A DNA stretch of 64,000 nt. It comes from Pelobates cultripes. Its lineage: Eukaryota; Chordata; Amphibia; Anura; Pelobatidae. The stretch lies in assembly GCA_933207985.1 (NCBI GenBank), contig OW240916.1, positions 139,241,536-139,305,535 on the forward strand, read 5' to 3'. Position 1 is the stretch's first letter; every line of letters starts with the position of its first letter. Of this stretch, positions 53,724 through 64,000 are shown piece by piece. The position numbers were made by a program, and so were the translations under genes. The notes under the pieces are model-generated. The model saw only the letters and a list, made by a program, of their open reading frames with translations. It did not search any database and was not told the DNA's origin.

Positions 53724-56261
53724 ACAAATATTCGGCAACTATGGACACTAAACTGCACACTGCCAAATTCAACCCATTTTTGCATTACAATTAAAATAAA
53801 TAACAATATTGCTACTGTATTTTTCTTCACTTTGCACTGCTCACTTTCGACATGTGATCACTCTATAGTCACACTACTCCATTGCCTTACGTAGGGACGC
53901 GTATTAAGACTCCATGCCAATTCCCTATTCATTTATTTACAGTTGTCCCTGTCTGCTTAGTTCTTATGCGAAATTTCATAAGATTCCACCCTTGGTTAGA
54001 TTTCTAACACCTCCCCACCCCCCCACCTACATACTCCTACTCACCGAAGAGTGTTATGTTACACACTTTTCTATGGTTGGCTTTTGTACACCTCTTGAGT
54101 TAACATACACTTTTTCCCATTAGTACTTAGCATCCCAATGCTAGCGCAAGGCATATCTGTGTCCTGTTAACTTCCCGGGGACATTCGTTTTATGTGTTTT
54201 TCGGAAGCTGTGCACCATTGTTAAAAGTCATTCAGGTTGTCATTATCAATATACAAAATGTGCTGTCTTACTCTTGTTGTTGCAATACTGTCTTGACTAA
54301 TTTGCTGCATTGTGTGTGCACTACAAAAATAAAGAATATAAAAAACAAAACAAAAAACCCCATCTAAATAAAAACTGTCAAAAAAATTACTTGAAATGTT
54401 TACAGGTACTAATTAATAATAAATTTATACTATCAAAAGACCCAAAGATAAATACTGCTCTTTTAAAATATATATATATACTTTTATTTAGAAATTTGTG
54501 TTTGGCGGCCTCTTTTTAACTAAAACATATTAACATTTTAAAAACCTTTTGCTTTGAAACATGAATGCACTCCTTCTAGTATATGACCTGTAACAGGTAA
54601 AAACTACATGAACATCCTAGGCATATTAGGTATTCCCAATATTAGACCAAATGGCAAAATCTATTTTGACATACATTTCTTTAGCTACACTGGCTGTCAA
54701 ATTATAAAAGGCTAAAAAATGCATTATGCATTTATACTAGGTATACATAAAAAGCCCTAAAAAGTTGTGAAATATTTAAGAGCTCATATAAGCTCACATT
54801 AAAAATAGTGTATAATATGTCTTTGGGCACTAAATGGGAAATTACTGATGACAAAGACTTAGCAAAAATTTTAATTTTGTCCTCTGTCTATGGAGCGGTA
54901 AACGAATACTACGTGACCAAACTTAATCTGACTCGCTTTTGAATGCAAAGTCACAAATGTTTCCATTTTAAGGAATATCTTCTCCAGCTGTACTGTGGTC
55001 GTTTAAAGGGCTTCCCATAATTTCCACAATGGAGACCATACTGCTGAGCAATTTCAAGAATATAGCAAACGTGATATGTTTCTTTGAGGGCAGAAGCTTA
55101 TAATTAGCAAGGTAAAATGTAAGAATAAAGAGCTTACCAATATGATTGAAAGACACAATTTATAAACCAGGTCAACACATAACAAGTAAGGTCACAGAAG
55201 GTGTATTAGCATGTTGGCAGGACAATACTGATTGTGAAATCTCAAAGAATGTGACCCTGTATTTGCATGTAAAGAATTTCAAAATGAACACCACAAATAA
55301 TGTAGTCTAAAACCTGTTATCAGGTTAACAGGTTAATAAGGTGAATAAGGGTCAAATTATATTCTGTTTACTCTTTTCCACCGAACAAATATCTATACAT
55401 ATATTTATAAGTGTGTGACTATTATTTTATTATTTCATTGGGGGTGGGGGGAAGGCATAGTTTGTGTTTTTTAACTTCACACAACCACTGGTTTGACTGT
55501 CACTATGAGTACAGCGACCCCTAAAATCAGGGGAAGATTGTGGTCGTGCTGATAACAGGCAACAAAATAGTTATTGGAAACAGGATAAGGTGAGGGAGCT
55601 AGAGGGTTTCAGAATAAACAGTAACAAGCCACGTAATCAGTACCAGCAGTAGATATTTGATCAACAGGGAAAAGCCAGGTTACCACGGATTGGAATAAAT
55701 ACATAAATAAGCCAGGAAAATGGAACATTATAAAACTCTCAGAACATTGAGGGAAATATTACATAATGATGTCAGAGCAGTACAACAGTTTAAACAGGCT
55801 TTTCCTTATTAACTAGCTCATAGGATTCATCTGGTGCAGGCTAGGTTTGCATGCTGCTATATGAGCCTGTATCATTGTAATGGTGAGGGCTGAGAGAAAA
55901 AAAGGCAACAGTTATGCCAAATAAGCCCAAATGAATAACAGTACTTAACATACTGCAATTAGTGAGCACGACACTTACATTAATTTTCTATTCAATACAA
56001 AAAAGTTCAACACATCATTTCCCACTTTAACTTCTAAAATCTGAATGGAATGGATATGATCTTTCTCCCTAATACTAGGCCAGGGATCAGAGAGCTGAAA
56101 ATACAGAATGTTAGGATAGCAAGATGTTTTAATGATCCTTAGAATGACTGGATTAAATGTAAATATTTTAAGTGATGTGAAATTAAAGTAATTCCTCAAA
56201 ATGGCGAGTGTAGTCCTAAACAAGCTAGTAGTTAGAATAATAGAGAAGATTATAAACCATA
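53724..56261. other. 2.5 kb without recognisable gene or element
   Basis: It has generic AT-rich DNA, a (TA)n run near 54468-54480, and a G-rich run at 55439-55453. I see no family motif on either strand. Confidence 0.5.
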
Positions 56262-56263
56262 TA

Positions 56264-56835
56264 CAGTTGCAAGAAAAAGTATGCGAACCCTTCGGAATGA
56301 TATGGATTTCTGCACAATTTGGTCAAAAAATGTGATCTGATCATCATCTAAGTCACAACAATAGACAAGGCTTTTGGAGATACTTTTATAACCCTTTCCA
56401 GCTTTATGCAAGTCAACAATTCTTAATCGTAGGTCTCTTGAGAGCTCTTTTGTGCGAGGCATCATTCACATCAGGCAATGCTTCTTGTGAAAAGCAAACC
56501 CAGAACTGGTGTGTGTTTTTTATAGGGCAGGGCAGCTGTAACCAACACCTCCAATCTCATCTCATTGATTGGACTCCAGTTGGCTGACATCTTACTCCAA
56601 TTAGCTCTTGGAGATGTCATTAGTCTAGGGGTTCACATACTTTTTCCACCTGCACTGTGAATGTTTACATGGTGTGTTCAATAAAAACATGGCAACATTT
56701 CATTCTTTGTGTGTTATTAGTTTAAGCAGACTTGTCTATTGTTGTGACTTAGATGATGATCAGATCACATTTTATGACCAATTTGTGCAGAAATCCGTAT
56801 CATTCCAAAGGGTTCACATACTTTTTCTTCTTGCA
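56264..56835 (-). mobile_element. Non-autonomous Tc1-type element, copy 2, with transposase N-terminal stub
   Basis: The left end (TA then cagttgcaagaaaaagtatg) and a degraded right end (ctttttcttcttgca) bound the copy. On the minus strand a stub at 56465-56367 encodes [20 protein letters not shown] then [10 protein letters not shown], the first HTH helices of a Tc1 transposase. It runs straight into the terminal repeat. This element and copies 1 and 3 derive from one family by internal deletion. Confidence 0.85.
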
Positions 56836-56879
56836 TTTAATCCTATGTATATAAACCAGGATACAGCTGTATATCTATA

Positions 56880-57060
56880 AAGGAATTCACATAGTGAAGA
56901 ATTGTAGCAAATAAATAAAATAGCGCTGTCAATGTTGCACTCATAGGAAAAATAATAATGAGTCCAACGCGTTTTTTCCACCCAGTAGACTTCCTCAGCA
57001 AGCTACCAAATCACCAGTATAGATTAGCCTTATAAAAGGGGATGTAGGGGGAGGGTATTA
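56880..57060 (-). mobile_element. PLE-type tail with degenerate hammerhead-like motif
   Basis: On the minus strand CTGAGGA (56998-56992) is followed by a short hairpin (TCTAC, TGG, GTGGA), then AAAAACGCGTTGG where the consensus would have GAAA. The last part, with aatgagtgcaac-like text and agcgctattttatttattt, resembles element tails. The core Gly-equivalent base of the second strand is lost, so it is a relic. Confidence 0.4.
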
Positions 57061-57109
57061 CTTGTAATTTTTTATGATTTACTGAAATAGGATTGTTTTA
57101 ATGGATTAA

Positions 57110-57700
57110 GGTCCTGTCATATTCGTCTCGGACTGTGCTGATTCAGTCCCGCTGTCCACGCTGACTATGGCTCTCCTCTCTCGCGGTGTCCCGAAGTTTG
57201 GCCAACATCAAGGGTGCGCACGCACAATGACCAGCTAGAGGGTGTGCGCCTTTTGTTGTTTTTGGCCCCTTAAAGGTAAAGTAAGCTATTTTACATCTGG
57301 GCTCGCACACAATTTATATCTGTTCAATTATTACCCTAATTGGTTCCCTAGCCTATCAGCTTACATTTAGCCCTATTTATATCTCTCTTTTACATTACTT
57401 CCTTGTCCTGTTGTGGTCTTTGTAGCCGAAGAGTGCGTTTCTTTAGTATAGACTTTTCTGGTATCTGGCTTTGGCTTGTTTCTCGTTTTTCCGTTCTTCT
57501 GGTATCCTTGACCCTTGGCTTTGTTCTACATTTATCCTTCCATCTCCTATCCTGACCTTGGCCTGTCTGACTATTCTATACTTCTCGCTTTACTTATATA
57601 CACGTTAAGTCCGGCCACTCTAAGGCCCGGTAATACGCCTTGGTTTGTGCATCGGTGAGAGCCCCTTAGTGTACGTGTTAGGGAGCTTGACCTTGACACT
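57110..57700 (+). repeat. Dispersed LTR-like repeat, GC-rich start and T/C-rich body
   Basis: It starts with tgtcatattcgtctcg (57115) and ends with cttgaccttgaca (about 57699), giving TGTCA...TGACA inverted ends. The body contains gtcctgttgtggtctttg and the core ggccactctaaggcccggta (57623). It shares that core with 107-150, 2713-2745 and, weakly, 43150. No target duplication is visible. Confidence 0.5.
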
Positions 57701-58800
57701 GTATTGGCCTTATTTAAATGTAAGAATTACAAATTTGGTTTGAACCCTGTATCTTAACAGAATTTTATTGATCCAAACTGCATTCAGACTCTTTGGATAT
57801 TGTTAGAAATTTAAAAAAAGCACACACACATGTGCACGCCATGCAAATGTTTATAATAATATTAATAGTTAAAGTCATGAAAATCATGCACATAGCTAAA
57901 CTTTTTTTAAATTCATATCTTGCCAAAGGTGTTTAAACTCTGTTAATGCGTTGTTCTTGATACATATAAACATGTTGTCTCTGCTTTGGAAACATTCCTC
58001 AGATCTATTTTTGATCGTGAATTACAACAGCACATTACCTATTGACCTAAATGTGACAAGCCAAAGGCAAACCTGTATCCTTGCATTTCTAAGCTATATA
58101 CAGCAGTCTCACTCTTCTTGCTCACAATCTTTAGGGAGAAACACTTTCAATGCCAAGGCTGCAACTGAGTCATAACATTGCATTATGCAAATCTACGATG
58201 CACCAGTAGTAAAATTAATAAAATAAAAAACAAGAACAAAAAAACAACATATCTAATTGATGGCATGTTTAAGCACATGATGAAATAAGCCTGTGTAGTG
58301 AAGAAATATTTGAAGCCCTTCTCAGCAGTCCTGAAACGTGTGACTGTGACACTGACTTCTGTATGAGTAACTGCTTAGAATACAAAGATAGCATTGGATC
58401 ATGCTTCCTAGTTATGTATCTTTACTTCATGAGAAACAAGCAGGGACAGCTGAAAAATGTTTATAAAGCAGGCCAGTGGTCTGTCTATTATAGCGTCTGA
58501 CATATTTTTTTTATAAAGCAAGATCATATTACACAGAGCAGTAGGCAGTAGACTGGGTAAACAAAACAAATCAAACACACAAACTGTAATATACAAATTA
58601 AAATACACAGAAACAAGAGATAAGACACACCCTGCTCCAACATGTTTACAGTCCACAGAAAGAAGGGTGTATTGAGATGTAAAGAGCAGTGTAACCAGAG
58701 GGAAGAGATTTATGAAATAATGTTTGAGAGAAATAACAGAGACAAAAACAAATAAGACAACAAGGGGGTCCTAAACTGAGAATATCCTTTTTAGGTTATT
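57701..58800. other. No recognisable feature
   Basis: AT-rich DNA with no family motif and no ORF of note. Confidence 0.5.
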
Positions 58801-58899
58801 TGTGGGTTCAGTGGTGTACACACAATACAGGGGGCCCCGGTGCGAAACTGATCTGTGCCCCCCCCATCACTATTCCCCCAACTCTCCCCTCCCCCCGAG

Positions 58900-59058
58900 A
58901 GACACACATATACATAGAGACACACACACATACATACAGACAGATACATACAGACACACACACACATACATACAAACAAACAGGCACACATATATACATA
59001 CAGACAGACACACACACACACACAGACACATACATACAGACCAAAACACAAACATACA
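58900..59058 (+). repeat. Microsatellite/minisatellite of acacacatacatacagacag type
   Basis: Short irregular units of acac, atac and agac. Confidence 0.9.
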
Positions 59059-59115
59059 GGCAGGGCCGGTGCAAGGATTCTTGCCGCCCTAGGCAAAAAA
59101 AAAATTGCCGTCCCC
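59059..59115 (+). mobile_element. Left-end fragment of the CAGGGCCGGTGCAAGG hAT family
   Basis: The start cagggccggtgcaaggattc followed by gccgccctaggcaaa is nearly the same as the left end of the complete copy at 61649. It has no matching right end, so it is a fragment nested in the larger hAT element. Confidence 0.7.
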
Positions 59116-59234
59116 CCCATATGTCCTGCCCACCATGTGACATCACAATGCCCCGCCCATATGCTCTGCCATATGGGCCAACGCCAGTCTTCACAAAGTG
59201 TCTTTTATCTGAAAAGACAGTGTGTTTACATTAA

Positions 59235-59320
59235 AAAGCCTACAGGCACAGGCTATAGACACCAGAACCACTACATTATGCTGTAGTGCTTCTGGTGACT
59301 ATAGTATCCATTTTATGTGA
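59235..59320. repeat. Fragment resembling the subterminal hairpin of the TTAA MITE family
   Basis: gacaccagaaccactacatt pairs with agtgcttctggtg and runs into actatagtatcc, as in the ends of the MITE family. No TTAA boundary remains. Confidence 0.4.
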
Positions 59321-59599
59321 GGTAAATTAGAGATTAGTGCCACTAATAATATATTGGATTGCCTACTTACCACCAGATGAGGACAAGAGGCTGATAATTG
59401 GCTCTGTCTAGCTCCACAGGTCTGGTGTAGAAGAGGCTCTCAGGAGACTGTTTTTAACAGTGCTCACAACAATTAACAAACAGGAAGCAGCTCCATTTTT
59501 CAGGGCCCCTTACACAGCTCAAGGTCTGGGCCCCCAGGGCTTGACCGTGAGTATGCCTACAATGCCCACCCATAAATCCACCTACATGGCCCACCCATG

Positions 59600-60015
59600 A
59601 GTTCTCTCACAGGAAGTGGAGTGTATGTGTGTAGGGGATGTTTAATGTGTTATTGTAGAGGATGCAATGTGTGTGTGTTCTTATAGAATGTAGTGTATAG
59701 GGATACCAATTTCTGTAAGGGATGTAGTGTGTTTATAGGGGATGCAGTGTGTGTTTGCGTGTAAGGAAAACATTGTATGCTTCTGGGTGTGTGTGTAAGG
59801 GGTGCAAGGTGTGTTTCTGTGTATTTAATTGAATGCAGTGTGTGTCTGTAAGGGGTGCATTGATTGTGTAAGAGATGCATTTTGTTTCTGTGTGTAAGAG
59901 AAGGAGTTTGTGTGAACGTAAGGGATGCATTGTGTGTTTCGGGTGTGTCTGTGTGTGAGTAGGAATGCATTGTATGTTTCTGTGTGTGTGTGTGGGGGGG
60001 ATGCATTGTGTATGT
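59600..60015 (+). repeat. Minisatellite of gggatgcattgtgtgtttctgtgtgtaa type
   Basis: More than ten imperfect ~30-38-bp units are G/T-rich on the plus strand. Confidence 0.85.
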
Positions 60016-60099
60016 GTGTAGTGTAAAAGAGAGGGTTTGTGGGGTAGAATAGAGACTGAGAGGGGAGCAGCTCTTTATTTTATTTTTATTTTTTTCATA

Positions 60100-61290
60100 G
60101 TGCTCTCCCCCCCTGTCAATTATTGATTTCCCCTTCCCTCCTGTCCCTCCGTGTTCTCCCCTTCTGTCCCTTAGTGCTCTCCCTTGGCCCCCTGTAGTCC
60201 CCCCTTGGTGGTCTTCTCACTCCCCCCTCTCCCCCTTAGTGGTCCTCCATCCCTCCCCTTAGTGGTCCTCCCTCTCCCAAACCCCTTAGTAGACATTACC
60301 CTCCTCCCCCTTAGTGGTAATCTCCCCCCCTCAGTGGTCATTATCCTCTTTCTCCCCCCCCCCTTAGTGGTCCTTACCCTCCTCCCCTCAGGGTCCTCCC
60401 TACTTACCCCCCTTTGGTGGTCCTTTCCCCCCCTTAGTGGTTATCCCTCCCCCAAACCCCTTAGTGGACCTCCCCCCTCCTCCCTCAGTGGTCCTTACTC
60501 CCCACCCCCCCTCCACCTGTGGTCCTTCACCCCCCTTCCCCAGTGGTCCTTACTCCCCCCTCCTCCCTAGTGTGGTCGCCTGCGCCCCATCTCTCCTCCA
60601 CCAGTGGTCTTACTCCCCCCTCCCCTGTGGTCCTTGCCTCTTCTCGTGGTCCTTGCTCCCTCTCCCTCACCCCTCTCCCTCTCCCCAGTGGTCTTACTCC
60701 CCTCCCCTCCCTGGTGGTCCTTACCCCCCTCCCCTCCCCTGTGTTCCTTACTCCCCCCTCCCGGTCCTTACTCACCTCCCCGGTCCTTACTCCCCCTCCC
60801 TCGTGGTCCTTGCCGCTTCTACCCTCCCCTGTGTTCACTTACTCCCCCTCCCCTGGTCGCCTCAATCTCCCCCTCCCTTGTGGTCCTTACCCCAGCTTCC
60901 CTCGTGGTCCTTATCCCCCTCCCTCCCCTGTGTTCCTTACTCCCCTCCCGGTGTTTCCTTACTCCCCCTCCCCGTGGTCGCCTCACCCCTCCCCCATTCC
61001 CCTGGTCCTTACCCCCTCCTCCCCTGTGTTCCTTACTCCCTCCCTGTGTTCAACACCCCTCCCCTTGGTCCTTGCTCCCCTCCCCCTCCTGTTAGTCCCT
61101 TGCCCCCCCTCTCCTCTGGTCCTTACCCCCTCCCCTCCCCTGTGATTTCTTACTCCCCCTCCCCGGTCCGCCCGCCTCCCCCCCTCCTGGTGATCCTTAC
61201 CCCCCTCCCTCGTGGTCCCTTACCCCTCCCTGCAGTCCATACCCCCCCTCCCCCTGTGTTCCTTACTCCCCCTCCCCCCTGGTCCTAACA
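60100..61290 (+). repeat. 1.2-kb polypyrimidine minisatellite (cttactccccctcccctggtc type)
   Basis: Dozens of ~20-30-bp units contain ctcccc and a tggtcc/tggtcg step. The plus strand is nearly free of A and G except in the GTGGTC or TTAGTGG part. Long open frames in all plus frames are Pro/Leu/Ser-rich artefacts of the repeat. Confidence 0.9.
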
Positions 61291-61299
61291 AACCATATC

Positions 61300-61495
61300 C
61301 ATCTTGTGGCCCCGACAGCATGGGCCACCCGATGGACCCCTTGGATGGTAGCCCCGGCGGCTTGCCGCACGGGCCAGGGCCGCAAAAGATGGCGGTGGGT
61401 ACCCGGTCGCAGGGGACCACAGGGCCACAGGGCCCCCTGGTGTGACAGGCCCGGTCGCAGTTGTGACCCCTGCGACCGCAGTATGTACGCCAGTT
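61300..61495 (+). other. CpG-rich right block of the 2.69-kb hAT element
   Basis: It contains gcatgggccacccgatggac, then gcttgccgcacgggcc and two gcgaccg segments that form hairpins with each other. A related block in inverse orientation is at 19795-20000, identifying the other family member. Confidence 0.6.
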
Positions 61496-61648
61496 TGTGG
61501 GTTGCATCCTTGCTTGTCGGGACTACAATGGTCTATGCAATATATTATTTTACTGTTGTTTTCATTTGTGATCTTCAAGCTAGATATGGGTTCATTACCT
61601 AGTCTTGTAGACACACCGTTATGGATTTCACCTATTCCACATCTCTTA

Positions 61649-62509
61649 CAGGGCCGGTGCAAGGATTTCTGCTACCCTAGGCAAAGATCCATTTTGCCGC
61701 CCCCTCATGTCACTCACTCGCTGACATACACACTCACTGACACACAGACACACACTCACTGACATACATACATACACTCACTCACTGACACACACTCACT
61801 GACAGACATACAATCACTCGCTGACAGACAGACACACACACACACACAGGCAGACACTCACTGACAGACATACACTCACTCACTGACAGACACACACACA
61901 CACTCACTGACAGACATACACTGACAGATACACACACAGACACTCACTGAGAAACATACACTCACTCACTGACAGACACACAGACAGATAGACACTCACT
62001 GACATAAATACACTCACTCACTGACAGACACACACACAGACAGACACTCACTGACATACATACACTCACTGCCTCTCTGTGAGAGGCGGCTGGAGAGTAA
62101 GGTGAGGAACAGTCTGTGCCACGCTCTGCCAGCCCAGCCACCCATACCACCCTCTGTAAGCCCAGCCACCCCTATGCCATCCACCCTCTGCCAGTCCTAT
62201 CACCCTCTGCCAGAAAAGCCTTCCTCTCCTCCTGCCTGCTCTGTCCCCCTCTCCTCCTCTTCACCTGCATTTTTTGGCAGAGCAGGCACCTGCCATCATG
62301 GTAAGCAGGTGCCTGCTCTGCCTTACCCAACACAGGTTTGGGCACCCTGAGGATTGGCCCGGTGCTGGGGGCGGCTCAAGAGCCGCTCACCCAGCGCTGC
62401 GGCCCCAGACAGGAGTAGGCAGCCCACCAGGAAACATACCGGTGGGCGCGCCCAGCAGGTCCGCACCCTAGGCGAATGCCTAGTTCGCCTAACGGTTGCG
62501 CCGGCCCTG
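61649..62509 (+). mobile_element. 861-bp non-autonomous hAT element with 8-bp target duplication atctctta
   Basis: atctctta occurs at 61641-61648 and 62510-62517. The termini are cagggccggtgcaaggattt and its inverse gcgaatgcctagttcgcctaacggttgcgccggccctg-type end (inverse start cagggccggcgcaacc). The middle is a cactcactgacagacatac minisatellite (61715-62070). The right part is a C/T-rich and then CpG-rich region without a gene. Confidence 0.92.
61715..62070 (+). repeat. Minisatellite of cactcactgacagacatac type
   Basis: Irregular units of about 18-30 bp combine cactcactgaca, gacatac and acacaca. Confidence 0.92.
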
Positions 62510-62517
62510 ATCTCTTA

Positions 62518-63536
62518 TATGGTTTGGTTGGTTATTGCCTTGTAAACAATATCAACATGTAAACATACCAGGTGATGATGCACACTGCTAAATAGGACCT
62601 TAGCCACTCCAATGCAGTAGTGGTTATTGGGCTTAGATGGCTCAATTATTTATGTTTATGTAAGTATAAACAAAAGAAACAAGCTGTATGTGACAGGACT
62701 TGTCACCATCATTTTGCAACTAGAATGATAGTAAGTTGTTACATGATGACTATTCGAAGATGAACAGTCACATAGGTCTTTCTCGAGGAACAGGAACTTC
62801 TGGTAGCCCTCCTGAGATTAGCCCATCCATGCATAACTCATTAGCTGAGAGTGTCATCTGACCAATATCGGCCATTGAGCCAAGCCTTGCATTGCTCTTG
62901 AGAGGTTGTATTGGAGGAAGGGCTTGCTGGACCCCAGATAAAAAGGCAAACATTTCAAAAATTGTTTGACTCCTTACAATGGGGAGGGAGCCCCAGTAGT
63001 GATTATGGAGATTGGAGTGTTCCTTTAATGTTGCTTACTACAGGTACTGAAACTAGGTTTCTCAGAAATTACATTTCATTCAAATTCTATTTTAAATACA
63101 AGCATTTCTTGTTTGATTAGGATAGGGAATCTATTTCGATGCAAGGTGACTCATGAAAGTAAAGATTCTTGATCTACTTAGTAACACTTCCCACAAGGTA
63201 ATTGAGAAATAATTAGCGTGTCTTTAATTAGGATATAGGAAAAAAGTATGTAACAAACAATGCATTGAAATAAATTCCATTTAACCCCTTACTTCATAAT
63301 AATGTTTATACACCAGAGTTTATGAGAAATAGCTTGTCCTTGAGTGTGTCACCGTTAAGGTCTCATAAAGATTTTAGTTCACATGTGCCGTCGCAGAGAG
63401 AACTTTTGCCTGTCACATATCAGACTGATTCCACCCACCAGAGAAGAATGCTTGAGTTGGAGGGGCCACATTCCAACAACAAGCAACAGAAGTTTAACAG
63501 CAACCTTCAATGGAACTGGGACAGACATGATTTGTA
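62518..63536. other. No recognisable gene
   Basis: The segment ggagtgttcctttaatg near 63014-63030 looks like a terminus of the TTAA MITE family. The segment cacatatcagactgattcca near 63414-63433 resembles part of the 327-bp tandem unit at 26580. Otherwise nothing is recognisable. Confidence 0.4.
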
Positions 63537-63755
63537 CAGTTGCAAGAAAAAGTATGTGAACCCTTTGGAATGATATGGATTTCTGCACAAATTGGTCATA
63601 AAATGTGATCTGATCATCATCTAAGTCACAACAATAGACAATCACAGTCTGCTTAAACTAATAACACACAAAGAATGAAATGTTGCCATGTTTTTATTGA
63701 ACACACCGTGTAAACATTCACAGTGCAGCTGGAAAAAGTATGTGAACCCTTGGAT
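63537..63755 (+). mobile_element. Tc1-type element, copy 3, cut by a TTAA element
   Basis: It is preceded by TA (63535-63536) and begins cagttgcaagaaaaagtatg. Its first ~215 bp match copies 1 and 2 closely. The match stops at the TTAA at 63756, where another element starts. Confidence 0.85.
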
Positions 63756-64000
63756 TTAACCCCTTAAAACCGGAGGACGTACAATTACGCCCTCTAATAG
63801 GCGGCTCTAAACGCCGCCGGGCGTAATTGTACGCCCTCCGGTTTTTGTTAACTTACCCGGTCGCCGGCGGTCCCACACCGGCGATCGCGGTTGGGGGGAC
63901 TCCCAGGGAGCCCCCCGCGGCACGTCCATCCTCGTCGAAGCCCCCCGGCCATGTGAGAGTGGGGTCCTAGCGAGGACCCACAATCCACATGGCGGGTATA
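63756..64000. mobile_element. Left end of a TTAA element, running off the window
   Basis: TTAACCCCTTAAAACC is followed by a 23-bp subterminal hairpin (63770-63792 with 63819-63841, one mismatch) whose loop itself contains GGCGGC/GCCGCC. A GC-rich interior with gccggcggt and gcgatcgcgg follows. The design is that of the right end of the element at 27085-28739. Confidence 0.75.

Larger units (their letters stand above)
58809..61495 (+). mobile_element. 2.69-kb non-autonomous hAT element with 8-bp target duplication tgtgggtt
   Basis: tgtgggtt occurs at 58801-58808 and 61496-61503, immediately outside inverted termini (left cagtggtgtacacac, right gtatgtacgccagtt). The interior is almost all repetitive: an acacaca/tacatacag array (58900-59060), a fragment of another hAT (59059-59110), a g-t-rich array (59600-60010), a pyrimidine array (60100-61290) and a CpG-rich right block (61300-61490). 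No transposase is encoded, so it was moved in trans. Confidence 0.85.

Noticed and set aside
60184..61288. Long Pro/Leu/Ser-rich open frames (up to 283 codons)
   Set aside because: They are translations of a polypyrimidine minisatellite, open in all plus frames because stops need A or TGA/TAG context that is rare here.

Overview
The window is repeat-dense vertebrate DNA, most likely from a frog (Anura). I infer this from the mixture of families: three clear Penelope-like (PLE) reverse transcriptases, a DIRS-type tyrosine-recombinase element, L1 and CR1 LINEs, hAT, Tc1/mariner and TTAA-target DNA transposons, solo LTRs, and many minisatellite-bearing non-autonomous hAT elements. There are no bacterial operons, no CRISPR array and no recognisable tRNA or rRNA gene. 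I find no convincing host gene. Every coding stretch I can name belongs to a mobile element, so the window is intergenic or lies in a large intron.

Layout. 1-4.0 kb: a broken hAT transposase on the minus strand, split by a 652-bp insertion. 4.0-8.2 kb: a nearly intact PLE ('PLE A') with two overlapping ORFs, a candidate -1 frameshift site and a hammerhead-ribozyme-like motif downstream. 8.7-12.0 kb: a decayed L1 on the minus strand. 12.3-19.1 kb: a decayed DIRS element with a second PLE ('PLE B', bounded by ~50-bp inverted repeats) inside it. 19.8-21.3 kb: minisatellites. 22.9-24.0 kb: a solo LTR with a 5-bp target duplication. 24.8-28.9 kb: small MITEs, a 327-bp tandem repeat and a 1.65-kb TTAA-flanked element. 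29.4-34.7 kb: L1 3' ends, a third PLE ('PLE C') and a CR1. 35.4-39.1 kb: an L1 ORF2 on the minus strand. 39.57-41.14 kb: an apparently complete Tc1/mariner DD37E transposon with an intact transposase. 42.9-49.5 kb: LTRs, TTAA MITEs and a Tc1 3' end. 49.5-53.7 kb: minisatellites, the 3' end of a fourth PLE ('PLE D') with another hammerhead-like motif, a non-autonomous Tc1, an inverted/tandem repeat complex and a long palindrome. 56.2-57.7 kb: another Tc1 derivative, a PLE-type tail and an LTR-like repeat. 58.8-62.5 kb: two non-autonomous hAT elements with perfect 8-bp target duplications, filled with minisatellites. 63.5-64.0 kb: a third Tc1 derivative cut by a TTAA element that runs off the window.

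The features do not form a pathway; they record successive nested insertions. The strongest leads are: (1) an A_AAA_AAC slippery heptamer exactly where the two PLE A frames overlap, (2) hammerhead-like motifs at the 3' ends of PLE copies, with base-pairing that can be followed residue by residue, (3) an intact DD37E transposon, (4) two otherwise different TTAA elements that share a 23-bp subterminal hairpin design, and (5) repeated capture of minisatellites by hAT elements with clean 8-bp duplications.
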